A stretch of DNA of 64,000 nucleotides from Galbitalea sp036271875 (lineage in GTDB: Bacteria; Actinomycetota; Actinomycetes; Actinomycetales; Microbacteriaceae), in the NCBI GenBank assembly GCA_036271875.1, contig DATAZU010000016.1, positions 1-64,000 on the forward strand, written 5' to 3'. The notes beneath the pieces were generated by a model that did not search any database, had not been told where the DNA came from, and worked only from the letters and a program-made list of their open reading frames with translations. The position numbers were made by a program, and so were the translations under genes. Below, piece after piece: positions 44,801 through 53,132 of the stretch (its first letter is position 1; each line of letters starts with the position of its first letter).

Positions 44801-46983
44801 GCAAGAGCGACGCCAACGGTGACAACCTCGCAGTCGCTGACGGCAGGGGCATTGAACACGTCGCCGGGATAGGTCGCCCGCATACTGAAATCACCGGCGT
44901 GGGAGGGAGTTACTAGCTGCGTGCCATAGTCGCCGTTGTCTGAGATCGAAGCGGTATTCAACTGCAGCGGACTGCCGCTGCAGTCGTTGTCGTCGTAGAA
45001 CGAGAGTGAGACTTTCCCCTCCGGGTCGTCGCCGTCGGCCACCGTGACGTGCGGATCGATTGCGGAGCCCGCGACCGCGTCCGTAATCGGAGGAATAGTG
45101 AGCGTCGGTGCGCTGACTCCCACGATGTATTGACCCGGTATGACGCTGAATGCGTAGTCACCGGGATCGGTCACGTCGAGCGACGGTCCCGCGCACGCGC
45201 CGAGGGTATAGGCGCCGCGGGCGAGCCCGGGTCCGATCGCGGTGCCGTCGTTGAGCGTCGTGCAGGTAGGCGTCCCCGAGACCAGGGAGGCGGCGGAAGC
45301 GGGGCTCACGGCATCCTGGAAGGTCGGCGAACCATTGTTCGGCTGGCTGCCAGTAATGGTGACGTTGATAACCTTGGGGTCGACCGACAGGTTCCCCGTG
45401 TATGCAAGCACATAGTTCGACGCGTTAGCACCGCCCAGAGTCAGCCCACTGCAACTGGTCGGATCGAGCGCGTAGTTGCCGGCAGAAAGCGTCGAGAAGG
45501 CCTTTCCGCCGTCCGCCGTTGTGCACGTGACCGTGCCGGAGATCGTCACACCCGTTGGCAGCGAATTGTGGAGGCTGAAGCTCGCACCGCTGTCGCCGAA
45601 GGTCATGGTGCCATCGATCGAGGCCGTCGCCGCTGCCTTGTAGACCTCCTGGACAGTGTTCGAATTTTCCGCTTGGACGACGTACGCGAAGAAGCCCGCC
45701 GACTCCTCGCTGGTATCACCGTTGTATGTCGCACTGTATGAGACGGTGCCCGGCGTTGCTTCAGTCGGGGTGAATGTGGCAGTGCGAACTCCAGTGTCTG
45801 CGCCAACGAGCGGATCAAGGGGTCGCGTCTCCTCGGCGTTGCCATCGACGAGCAGACTGACGGTGCCAGCGGCACCCGGACGGTCGGACGTGCCAACGGG
45901 CAGACCGGAGAGCGTGACGGTGACAGTCGTTGGCACCCCCACGGCCGACGCGTTTTGGGGCGCCGAGAGCGTGACGGTTGGTTCGTAGTCAGGGAGGATC
46001 GACACCCTCGGTGTCAGCGTCGATGTCCCGTTCGAGATCACCTTGCTGACGCCGTCGTTTGGCAGCGGCATCACGTAGTTCGAACCGCCGCCACCGCCAC
46101 CGCGTGCGACGCCAATACCCCCGCTGCCACCACCGAAGAATCCCGCGCCGCCGCCACCTCCGGAGTTGACCGCGTGATCAACGCCGGTGTCCTCACCGCC
46201 AGCGAGGTAGTCCCCAGCACTGCCTTCGAGATCCTGCCCGGTGCCGCCCGCCCCAGCCGCCGTTTGAGTACCGCCCCCGCCCCCGCCGGCTCCATTGGCG
46301 TTTCCGCCTGGGCTCCCGTTCGGGCCGGCATTGCCGCCAACACCGGAGCCGCTGAGAGGTCCACCGCCTCCACCGCCGCCGCCAACAAGCACGAGGTCCG
46401 AGGTGGGCATCACCTGCGAGTATGCGCGCGGTTCGTATTCGGCGAAGCAGAGGGTGTCGGGATTCGGCGCGTCTGACGCAGTGGTCGGAAGATACGTTGT
46501 CGGACTTACCGTTGAGATGAAGGATGCGTGCCCACCGTTGGCGTAATCGTTGCCCGGCTCCTCCTCTACCGCCGCCTGGGTCACCGAGGATGTCGGTGAT
46601 GCATAGAAGTTTTCACCCGGAGTTGCCGGAACGATCGCGCTGATCTCGCCGCCGAGGCCACCCACCGCGCCGTTGCTGACCCCAGCAGTACCCGCCTCAC
46701 CGACCGCGGTAACCAGGGCGTGATGCACTCCCGGGGGTATCACCGTCCAGCCCTGAGCGAAGTACTCGCCGGAGAGTCGGTCGACCCCCGCCGTGCATTC
46801 GCTCGGGTTCGGTTGAATGAAGCTCGTCACACCATCGTCGGGGAGGTCCCAGCCGGGGACGGCGTCGGCGTTGGCCGGGGTGAATCCGGGCGCGACGGTG
46901 GCAAGCGACAGCGCAATCGCGCAGGCGAGACTAGCGGCGACGGCTAGGGACCGACGCCGTTTTCGTGCGAAGCGACGCGGCAT
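41848..46983 (-). CDS. Giant LPXTG-anchored repeat-rich surface protein
   Basis: A 1711-aa exported wall protein. A signal peptide (1-about 41, R-rich start, cleavage near ANA-DA) is followed by a glycine-rich domain (about 195-305, long G runs ending GGGGGGSNYV), a Big_3_5-like Ig domain (about 330-440), MBG/YDG-like repeats (about 445-620), two more Ig-like domains with paired cysteines, then eight He_PIG/Ig-like repeats of about 92 residues (about 832-1564). It ends with a spacer, the sortase motif LPTTG (1674-1678), a membrane helix and a basic tail. It is likely an adhesin or polymer-binding protein covalently fixed to peptidoglycan. No sortase gene is nearby. Confidence 0.9.
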   Translation of the reverse strand: MPRRFARKRRRSLAVAASLACAIALSLATVAPGFTPANADAVPGWDLPDDGVTSFIQPNPSECTAGVDRLSGEYFAQGWTVIPPGVHHALVTAVGEAGTAGVSNGAVGGLGGEISAIVPATPGENFYASPTSSVTQAAVEEEPGNDYANGGHASFISTVSPTTYLPTTASDAPNPDTLCFAEYEPRAYSQVMPTSDLVLVGGGGGGGGPLSGSGVGGNAGPNGSPGGNANGAGGGGGGTQTAAGAGGTGQDLEGSAGDYLAGGEDTGVDHAVNSGGGGGAGFFGGGSGGIGVARGGGGGGSNYVMPLPNDGVSKVISNGTSTLTPRVSILPDYEPTVTLSAPQNASAVGVPTTVTVTLSGLPVGTSDRPGAAGTVSLLVDGNAEETRPLDPLVGADTGVRTATFTPTEATPGTVSYSATYNGDTSEESAGFFAYVVQAENSNTVQEVYKAAATASIDGTMTFGDSGASFSLHNSLPTGVTISGTVTCTTADGGKAFSTLSAGNYALDPTSCSGLTLGGANASNYVLAYTGNLSVDPKVINVTITGSQPNNGSPTFQDAVSPASAASLVSGTPTCTTLNDGTAIGPGLARGAYTLGACAGPSLDVTDPGDYAFSVIPGQYIVGVSAPTLTIPPITDAVAGSAIDPHVTVADGDDPEGKVSLSFYDDNDCSGSPLQLNTASISDNGDYGTQLVTPSHAGDFSMRATYPGDVFNAPAVSDCEVVTVGVALAGAGFTIPATGLVGQPLSASATFSSPVAWTGSDVTFILFPTTDLTCTGQTALLDVSYPVTADGTYTSTTYTPTTPGTYRWVILYPGDANHAAQDAVCHNTMVSGPPNFTSPASTTFIAGTSGSFTVATSGGSPQPTTLSESGTLPDGVTFTDSRIGTATLAGIPTNSSAGTYPFTITASNSRTSSMQSFVLTVAQSPTITSASNTTFTAGESSLFTVTTTVGFPSSTALSESGNLPTGVEFADNNDGTATFAGVPDPRAGGSYPLTITADNGTAPTSSQHFVLTVAQSPVITSTNNSTFAGGASSSFTVTSTAGFPTTTTLSEQGDLPAGIQFTDNRDGTATLAGTPDAVGGGSYPLTITAGNGTAPDSSQHFVLVVTRPVAITDTAQAVFQVGANGTHAVTTTAGYPTSSTLTLAGDLPTGVFFTDSGNGEGSIAGTPAVGSGGLYPVTITADNAVGTPAIQHLDITVNESPAITSGDSTTFTSQLPGSATITTAAGFPTSTTLSESGQLPDGVTFVDNGNGTVTMAGTPGATTAGSYPLTITASNGAAPDVTQDFVLTVVQPPTITSTDNATFAAGDPSVFGITTTTGFPTTTTLSESGNLPAGISFTDHHDGTASIAGTPDAAAGGSFPLTITAGNGISPDATQHFTLVITRSIVIGTAAQAVFQVGQSGTHAVTTIAGYPTSSTLTLFGTLPSGLSFTDAGDGTGTLSGTPDVGTGGSYAVTVTASNGIGTPSVQDLVITVNESPTITSADTWSPTIGVISNFAITTSPGYPATDALGESGALPPGLSLAISGGSATITGVPSGPSGSFPITLTASNTVAPDTVQTLTIVVTDAAAVPLPLVLPGSGGSLTGVPVTSHPGGSFTASATGFAPGAPITWGIYSTPHRLATSVADPSGDATATLAIPGGFAGAHIVVATGIAPDGTPLIATAGTTVLRPLSTAQLPTTGVSVGASPAAAILLLVLGLALVLIIRLRRLRSRS
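42292..44490 (-). repeat. Eight tandem ~92-aa Ig-like (He_PIG) coding repeats
   Basis: Each unit reads roughly TITS...TF..G..S.FTVTT..GFPT.TTLSESG.LP.GV.FTDN.DGTATLAGTP...GGSYPLTITA.NG. and then a D/E-rich link. Units 3-4 and 6-7 are close copies of each other (the AQAVFQVG..GTHAVTT form follows in both), so the block grew by duplication of a multi-unit segment. Confidence 0.85.
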
Positions 46984-47062
46984 TCGGGCCCCCGTCCGGC
47001 CACCGAGCTACTTCGCTCGGCGGGATGTGCTCAGAATCAATCGACGTCTAGAGACTAACCCC

Positions 47063-47081
47063 GTTCGTCGCACCGACGAAC
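47063..47081 (-). terminator. Putative hairpin terminator after the epimerase gene
   Basis: GTTCGTCG-CAC-CGACGAAC is a perfect 8-bp stem with a 3-nt loop, 20-40 nt after the epimerase stop and before the LPXTG gene on the same strand. There is no U-tract, so it may be a stem-only terminator. A second 6-bp hairpin (CCGAGC ... GCTCGG) is at 47003-47020. Confidence 0.4.
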
Positions 47082-47099
47082 CGGATGCCACGCGGCGAC

Positions 47100-48140
47100 T
47101 CATTGTGTGATCAGCCCCTGCCTCACCATGCTCTCGCCCGCAGTGACGATCGCGTCTTCGGGACTTCGGGCCATCCAGCCGAGCAAGCGCTGCGCCTTCT
47201 CGCTTGACATCCTCTTGCGGTAGTCGAGATCGGGGACGATCGGACGAAATTCGGGGGAGAAGATGGCCCCGACTCGCACAACGAAATTCGGGATGGTTCG
47301 GGTCGGTACGTTCTTCGCGGCGTCGCCCAGGTGCGATTTCAGGATGTCTCCGACCTGCGTCATCGAGAGCACCGGTCCGCTCGAGATCAGGAAGCGCTGG
47401 CCCGCTGCGTCCGCTGTTGTCATCGCGAGGAGGTGGGCGCTCGCGACATCCCGAACATCGACAACCGGGATGTATAGGTGGGGGAAGCCGGGCATCCCGC
47501 CATCGAGCATGGTCTTGACGATGTGGTTCGAGCCTGAGATGTCTTTGCCCATCACGGACCCCATCACCGCGACCGGGAGGATTGTGGTGAGTTGCATCGT
47601 CCCGACTTCCGACCGGATGAAGTCCCAGGCCGCCCGCTCGGCGAGAGTCTTGCTCTTCCCGTATGCGTCGACCCCCGGTCCGTCGAGCACGGTCCAGTCG
47701 TCGTCTGTAAAGACGTGGTCGTCGTGTGGATGACCCCAGGAGACCGCGTGAAACGCGGAGGTGAGGACGACACGGCTGACCCCGGCGGCCTGTGCGGCAC
47801 GCAGAACGCGAAGCGCTCCTTCGCGGGCAGGGATGATGAGGTCGTCCTCGTTTTCGACGTGACCGGGCTGGACCGGGGACGCGACGTGCTGCACGAAATC
47901 GACGCCGGCCACTGCATCCGGCCATCCCTCATCGCTCGTGAGGTCGGCCGCGACGAAGGTCAGATTCCGGCCGTTGGTCATTCCCGCATTGGCGAGGATG
48001 GACCGCACCGACTCTTCGCGGTCGAGCGAGCGCACTGTCGTCCGCACGCGGTAGCCCTGCTCGAGCAGTTGCAGGATGACGTGACCGGCGATAAAGCCGG
48101 ATCCGCCTGTGACGAGCACGAGTGGCATTCCCACGGCCAT
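47100..48140 (-). CDS. NAD-dependent epimerase/dihydroflavonol-reductase-like protein
   Basis: A 346-aa extended SDR with GGSGFIAGHVILQLLEQGYRV (13-33), the catalytic Y of DAYGKSKTLAERAAW near 160-174 and PVVDVRDVASAHLLAM near 228-243. It is of the dihydroflavonol-4-reductase/aldehyde-reductase type. The start 48140 follows GGGAG; ATG 48128 is an alternative. It is divergent from the YcaQ-like gene. Confidence 0.87.
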   Translation of the reverse strand: MAVGMPLVLVTGGSGFIAGHVILQLLEQGYRVRTTVRSLDREESVRSILANAGMTNGRNLTFVAADLTSDEGWPDAVAGVDFVQHVASPVQPGHVENEDDLIIPAREGALRVLRAAQAAGVSRVVLTSAFHAVSWGHPHDDHVFTDDDWTVLDGPGVDAYGKSKTLAERAAWDFIRSEVGTMQLTTILPVAVMGSVMGKDISGSNHIVKTMLDGGMPGFPHLYIPVVDVRDVASAHLLAMTTADAAGQRFLISSGPVLSMTQVGDILKSHLGDAAKNVPTRTIPNFVVRVGAIFSPEFRPIVPDLDYRKRMSSEKAQRLLGWMARSPEDAIVTAGESMVRQGLITQ

Positions 48141-48252
48141 TGTTGACTCCCTTGTGATGGGTGTGTTCAACCATGCTCCACTCCCCGCCCGATTTAGGCC
48201 AGTACCCCCGCCACCGGGAGTGACAGGGATACGCACTGGTACCCTCGGTCCC

Positions 48253-49329
48253 GTGGTGCACCAGCTCACACGCGACCAGGCCAGGCGTATCGCCGTGCGC
48301 GCACAGCTCTTCGATGCCGACCGACCCGGCGATGTGGTTGAGGTTGCCGAGGAGCTCGGGGCAATCAAGATCGATCCGACCGCGACAATCGCGCCTGCGG
48401 AGCACACGATCCTCTGGTCGCGGATCGGGTCGGCCTACGATCCGATCCAGCTATCGAAGGCGGTCGAAAAGGACCGGCTGCTGTTCGAGCTCGACGGCGC
48501 ATTCCGCCCGATGAGCATGCTCCCGCTGATGCTGCCGGCAATGCACCGTTGGCCGCGCAATGAAAAGTCCAGGACGTGGCTGGATGCAAACGCGAAGTTT
48601 CGAACCGAAGTGCTCGCTCGATTGCGCGCCGATGGCCCATTATTTGCCAGCCAGATCCCGGACACCGCCGCTGTGGCGCGCGCATCGGACGGCTGGTTCG
48701 GGCCGAACCAGGTTCCGCAGATGCTTGAGTTGCTGCAACTGCGGGGCGAGGTCGCGGTTGTCGGACGTGAGGGACGGCATCGGCGATGGGACCTCGCCGA
48801 GCGGGTTTATCCGCGGGATCTTCCCGAGTACGAATTCGAGGAAGCGGAGCGGATGCGGGACGAACGGCGCTTGCACGCCGTCGGCATCGCCAAGCAGAAG
48901 ACGCCGTGGTCGAGAGTCGGGATGGCTGGGGAAGCCGCAACCGTTGAGGGCAGTGCCTGGAAATTCCGCGTCGATCCCGATGCGCTTGCCGGGCTCGATG
49001 ATGAGGTGGATGGCCGCGTCGCGTTCCTGAGCCCGTATGACGGAATGCTGTTCGATCGTCCGCGCCTGCAGGAGATCTTCGATTTCCAGTACGTTCTCGA
49101 ACAGTTCAAGCCCAAGGCGCAACGCAAGTACGGATTCTTTGCCCATCCGATCCTGATGGGAGATCGTTTTGTCGGCCTGCTCGATGCCGAGGTGGACCGC
49201 AAGGAAGCCACTCTGAAAGTCAACGCCGTGCACGAGCTGCTCCCGTTCGAGCCGGAAGAAGACGAGATGGTTCGCGCGGAGATCGAAGATCTCGCCAACT
49301 GGTTGGGTGTCACGCTTTCCGCCTGGTGA
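48253..49329 (+). CDS. YcaQ-like winged-helix DNA glycosylase family protein
   Basis: A 358-aa member of the HTH_42/YcaQ (AlkX) family: LTRDQARRIAVRAQLFD at the N terminus, IKIDPTATIAPAEHTILWSRIG near 39-60, and a C-terminal DGMLFDRPRLQEIFDFQYVLEQFKPKAQRKYGFFAHPIL stretch. YcaQ unhooks interstrand crosslinks and alkylated bases in E. coli; the actinobacterial relatives often accompany antibiotic clusters, but no such cluster is evident here. GTG 48253 (or 48256) is the likely start. Its stop abuts the stop of the UvrA-like gene. Confidence 0.82.
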   Translation: MVHQLTRDQARRIAVRAQLFDADRPGDVVEVAEELGAIKIDPTATIAPAEHTILWSRIGSAYDPIQLSKAVEKDRLLFELDGAFRPMSMLPLMLPAMHRWPRNEKSRTWLDANAKFRTEVLARLRADGPLFASQIPDTAAVARASDGWFGPNQVPQMLELLQLRGEVAVVGREGRHRRWDLAERVYPRDLPEYEFEEAERMRDERRLHAVGIAKQKTPWSRVGMAGEAATVEGSAWKFRVDPDALAGLDDEVDGRVAFLSPYDGMLFDRPRLQEIFDFQYVLEQFKPKAQRKYGFFAHPILMGDRFVGLLDAEVDRKEATLKVNAVHELLPFEPEEDEMVRAEIEDLANWLGVTLSAW

Positions 49330-51687
49330 CTACGCGCCGACGTACTCGCGCAGGTGCTGGCCGGTCAACGTCTTCCCGTCGGCGACGATGGCCGCGGGCG
49401 TTCCCTCAAAGACGACGCGCCCGCCGTCGTGACCCGCTCCCGGCCCCAGGTCGATGATCCAGTCGGCGTGCGCCATGACCGCCTGGTGGTGTTCGATCAC
49501 GATGACCGACTTGCCCGATTCGACCAGGCGATCGAGCAGTCCGAGTAGTTGCTCGACATCGGCCAGGTGCAGTCCCGTGGTCGGCTCGTCGAGAACGTAG
49601 ACACCGCCCCTATCGGCCATGTGCATCGCAAGCTTGAGTCGCTGGCGCTCCCCGCCGGACAGTGTCGTGAGCGGCTGACCGATCGTCAGGTAGCCGAGAC
49701 CGACATCCGCGAGGCGGGTCAGGATGGCGTGGGCGGCGGGCACGTTGGCCACATCCGCGCCGAAATAGTCGACTGCCTCGGCGACGGGCATCGCGAGCAC
49801 CTCGCTGATGTCACGACCCGCCAGTTTGTACTCGAGCACCGAGGTCTGGAACCGCTTGCCATCGCATTCGTCGCAGGTGATCGCGACTCCTGCCATCACA
49901 CCGAGATCGGTGTAGATCACTCCCGCGCCGTTGCAGATCGGACACGCGCCCTCCGAGTTCGAGCTGAACAGCGCGGGTTTCACGCCGTTGGCCTTGGCGA
50001 ATGCCGTGCGAATCGGATCGAGCAGCCCGGAGTAAGTCGCGGGATTGCTGCGCCGGGATCCGCGGATCGGGCGCTGGTCCACCGAGACAACTCCGTCACG
50101 CGTCGGAATCGACCCGTTGATGAGCGAGCTCTTGCCCGACCCGGCGACTCCTGTCACGACAACGAGCACGCCGAGCGGGATGTCGACATCCACGTTTCGC
50201 AGATTGTGCGCCGCGGCACCACGGATCTCGATCGCTCCCGTTGGTGAGCGCACCGCATCCTTCACGCTGGCGCGATCGTCGAAGTGTCGGCCGGTCACGG
50301 TATCGCTCTTCCGGAGTCCCGCCACGGAACCCTCGAAACACACGTTTCCGCCCGCCGCTCCAGCGCCGGGTCCCAGGTCGATCACGTGATCCGCGATCGC
50401 GATCGTCTCCGGCTTGTGCTCGACGACGAGCACGGTATTGCCCTTGTCGCGCAATTGGAATAGCAGGTCGTTCATTCGCTGGATGTCGTGCGGGTGAAGG
50501 CCGGTCGTTGGCTCGTCGAACACGTAGGTGATGTCGGTCAGCGCAGATCCGAGGTGCCGAATCATCTTGACCCGTTGAGCCTCACCGCCGGACAGCGTTC
50601 CGGATGCGCGATCGAGCGACAGGTAGCCGAGACCGATTTCGACAAAGGAATCCAGGATCTGGACCAGCGTCGAGCGCAGTGGCCCGACCGACGGTTCATC
50701 GAGTGCACGAACCCACCCGGCCAGGTCGCTGATCTGCATCGTGCAGGCGTCGGCGATACTGATCGCGGCGATCTTCGATGAGCGCGCGGCCTCACTGAGC
50801 CGCGAGCCACCACAGTCGGGGCATGCGGTGAACGTTGCCGTCCGATCCACGAACGCGCGGATGTGCGGTTGCAGTGCATCCCGATCCTTGGAGAACATGG
50901 ACTTCTGCAGCTTAGGCACGAGTCCCTCGTAAGTGACGTTGACGCCCTTGACTTTGATCCGCACCGGCTCGTGATACAGGAAGTCGTCGAGTTCCTTTCT
51001 GGTGTATTTCGAGATCGGCTTGTCGCCATCCAGAAATCCGGACTCGACGAAGATGCCAACGGTCCACCAGCTGTCGCCCTTGTATCCGGGCACGGTGATC
51101 GCCCCTTCGCGCAGGGATTTCGACGGGTCGTATAGCTCGGCCAGGTCGATGTCCGAGACGGTCCCGCGGCCTTCGCAGCGCGGGCACATCCCACCCGTAA
51201 CGGAGAATTCGCGTCGTTCCTTCACCGTCTTGCCCGCCTTCTGAGTCGTGACGGCTCCGGCGCCGCTGACCGATGCGACGTTGAACGAGAATGCGTTGGG
51301 TGAACCGATGTGCGGCTTCCCCAATCGACTAAAGAGGATGCGCAGCAGCGCGTTCGCATCCGTGGCAGTTCCCACGGTCGAGCGGACGTCCGCGCCCATC
51401 CGCTGCTGGTCGACGATGATCGCCGTCGTCAGCCCCTCGAGCACGTCGACATCGGGTCGCGCCTGTGTCGGCATGAAGGCCTGCACGAACGAGCTGTACG
51501 TCTCATTGATGAGTCGTCGTGACTCCGCCGCGATCGTGTCGAATACGAGCGAACTCTTGCCCGACCCCGAGACGCCGGTGAACACCGTGAGCCGACGCTT
51601 GGGGATGTCGACGCTGATGTTCTTCAGGTTGTTCTCGCGTGCGCCCTGAACGCGGATCGTCTCGTGTCCTTCGATTCGTCCCGCCAT
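49330..51687 (-). CDS. UvrA-like excinuclease ATPase (UvrA2/DrrC type)
   Basis: A 785-aa UvrA paralogue with two ABC halves: Walker A GVSGSGKSS (39-47) and GVAGSGKSS, two signature motifs LSGGEAQRVKM and LSGGERQRLKL, and zinc-finger pairs CPRCEGRG, CPDCGG, CPICNG and CDECDG. It is about 170 residues shorter than housekeeping UvrA and appears to lack the UvrB-binding region, as in UvrA2/DrrC proteins linked to resistance against DNA-binding drugs. The convergent YcaQ-like gene at its 3' end makes a DNA-damage tolerance theme plausible. Confidence 0.88.
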   Translation of the reverse strand: MAGRIEGHETIRVQGARENNLKNISVDIPKRRLTVFTGVSGSGKSSLVFDTIAAESRRLINETYSSFVQAFMPTQARPDVDVLEGLTTAIIVDQQRMGADVRSTVGTATDANALLRILFSRLGKPHIGSPNAFSFNVASVSGAGAVTTQKAGKTVKERREFSVTGGMCPRCEGRGTVSDIDLAELYDPSKSLREGAITVPGYKGDSWWTVGIFVESGFLDGDKPISKYTRKELDDFLYHEPVRIKVKGVNVTYEGLVPKLQKSMFSKDRDALQPHIRAFVDRTATFTACPDCGGSRLSEAARSSKIAAISIADACTMQISDLAGWVRALDEPSVGPLRSTLVQILDSFVEIGLGYLSLDRASGTLSGGEAQRVKMIRHLGSALTDITYVFDEPTTGLHPHDIQRMNDLLFQLRDKGNTVLVVEHKPETIAIADHVIDLGPGAGAAGGNVCFEGSVAGLRKSDTVTGRHFDDRASVKDAVRSPTGAIEIRGAAAHNLRNVDVDIPLGVLVVVTGVAGSGKSSLINGSIPTRDGVVSVDQRPIRGSRRSNPATYSGLLDPIRTAFAKANGVKPALFSSNSEGACPICNGAGVIYTDLGVMAGVAITCDECDGKRFQTSVLEYKLAGRDISEVLAMPVAEAVDYFGADVANVPAAHAILTRLADVGLGYLTIGQPLTTLSGGERQRLKLAMHMADRGGVYVLDEPTTGLHLADVEQLLGLLDRLVESGKSVIVIEHHQAVMAHADWIIDLGPGAGHDGGRVVFEGTPAAIVADGKTLTGQHLREYVGA

Positions 51688-51742
51688 TCGTACAGTCTCC
51701 CATCTCGCCAAATCGTCACAATCCGTAAGCTTCGTGCGGCCG

Positions 51743-51796
51743 GGTGGCCCCTTCTGGCACCCTGAACATGGCCAGCCGTGCTGGTCCTTTTTGTTT
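51743..51796 (+). promoter_or_regulatory. Attenuator-like leader with terminator hairpin
   Basis: GGCCAGC-CGT-GCTGGTC (51770-51786) forms a 7-bp stem followed by CTTTTTGTTT, a textbook intrinsic terminator, only 33 nt before the start of the PLP-enzyme gene and with no upstream gene on this strand. CTGGC at 51754-51758 can pair with GCCAG at 51771-51775 instead, and GGTGGCC ... GGCACC (51743-51761) competes in turn. These mutually exclusive stems suggest transcription attenuation. I do not recognise a named SAM riboswitch. Confidence 0.5.
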
Positions 51797-51818
51797 CCTG
51801 CAGCACCGAAGAGGGATT

Positions 51819-53132
51819 GTGTCACTGTCCAAAACCCAGCAGAAGCCGCGCGGATTCGCCACCAGGCAACTCCACGCGGGTACCGGGATGCCCAGCATCG
51901 TGCGGCCCCGTGCGACGCCGATCTATTTGACCGCGGGTTTCGTTCTCGACGATTTCGACCAGGCAGCGGACCTCTTCACCACGGGAGACGGCTTCTCGTA
52001 CACCCGTGTCGGTAACCCGACATCCGAGGCGGTCGAGCGGCGGGTGGCCGATCTCGAGGGCGGCGCTGAGGCGCTTCTTGTCGGCAGCGGACAGGCGGCG
52101 GTGGCGATCGCGCTCCTCGGTCTGGTCGAGGCCGGCCAGCACGTGGTTTCCGCATCCAGCATCTACGAGGGCACGCGCGGGTTCCTGACCGACAACCTTT
52201 CCCGGTTGGGTGTTGCGACCACATTTGTTGAGGATGCCGGCGATCTCGCGGCCTGGGAGAAGGCCATCCTGCCAACGACCCGGGCCCTGTTCGTCGAGTC
52301 GATTCCGAATCCCAAGAACGACATCGTCGACATCGTCGCGCTGGCCGATATCGCACACCGTCACGGCATCCCGCTTGTCGTCGACAACACTCTCGCAACC
52401 CCGTACCTGCTGCGCCCGATCGAGCATGGTGCGGACATCGTTGTGCACTCGGCCAGCAAGTTTCTGGCCGGCCATGGATCGGTGCTCGGCGGCGTGATTG
52501 TCGACAGCGGTCGATTCGACGCAGAGCGCTCCGGAGAGCTGTTCCCGCACCTGATCACGCCCGGTCGGCTCGGCGGCGAGAGCATCGCGGATCGGGTCGG
52601 CGGGCTCGCCCGCATCGCCTATCTTCGCGAGGTTGTCGCGCTTCGTTTCGGACCGACGCCGTCGCCGCTGAATGCGTTCCTGATCGACCAGGGCATCGAG
52701 ACGCTCTCGCTTCGGGTCGAGCGCCAGTCGGCCAACGCTCTCGGGGTCGCCCGCTGGCTCGAGACGCAGCCGGAGGTGCACTCCGTCGACTACTCGGGGC
52801 TTGAGTCGAGTCCGTTTCATGGACTAGCCAAGCGGTACCTTCCGGATGGCCAGGGCTCGGTCTTCTCGTTCACCCTGCGCGGTGGCCTGCCCGCCGCTCG
52901 GGTCTTCGTCAACGCGCTCGATGTGTTCACACACATGACACACCTCGGCGACGTCCGCTCACTCGTGTTGCACCCGGCATCAACGAGTCACAACCAGCGC
53001 ACCGACGACGAGCTCAGCCAGTCGGGGATCTGGCCCGGAACCCTTCGTCTCTCGATTGGCATCGAGCAGCTCGACGACCTGCTCGACGACCTCGCTCGCG
53101 GGCTCGACGCCGTTCGGGCGGATGCAGCATGA
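51819..53132 (+). CDS. Cys/Met-metabolism PLP enzyme (O-acetylhomoserine sulfhydrylase-like)
   Basis: A 437-aa fold-type I PLP enzyme, K214 in HSASKFLAGHG, with GFATRQLHAG at the N terminus, YTRVGNPTSEAVERRVADLEGG and the C-terminal SLVLHPASTSH. This is typical of O-acetylhomoserine sulfhydrylases and cystathionine-gamma-synthase relatives that join or cleave C-S bonds. GTG 51819 is the probable start, with in-frame ATGs at 51744 and 51768 inside the leader. The ATGA overlap with the LLM monooxygenase gene suggests sulfur salvage from an organic source. Confidence 0.87.
   Translation: MSLSKTQQKPRGFATRQLHAGTGMPSIVRPRATPIYLTAGFVLDDFDQAADLFTTGDGFSYTRVGNPTSEAVERRVADLEGGAEALLVGSGQAAVAIALLGLVEAGQHVVSASSIYEGTRGFLTDNLSRLGVATTFVEDAGDLAAWEKAILPTTRALFVESIPNPKNDIVDIVALADIAHRHGIPLVVDNTLATPYLLRPIEHGADIVVHSASKFLAGHGSVLGGVIVDSGRFDAERSGELFPHLITPGRLGGESIADRVGGLARIAYLREVVALRFGPTPSPLNAFLIDQGIETLSLRVERQSANALGVARWLETQPEVHSVDYSGLESSPFHGLAKRYLPDGQGSVFSFTLRGGLPAARVFVNALDVFTHMTHLGDVRSLVLHPASTSHNQRTDDELSQSGIWPGTLRLSIGIEQLDDLLDDLARGLDAVRADAA

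Noticed and set aside
51721..51818. SAM riboswitch before the sulfur operon
   Set aside because: The leader lacks the conserved cores of SAM-I, SAM-II or SAM-IV that I can recall; only the terminator and alternative stems are supported.
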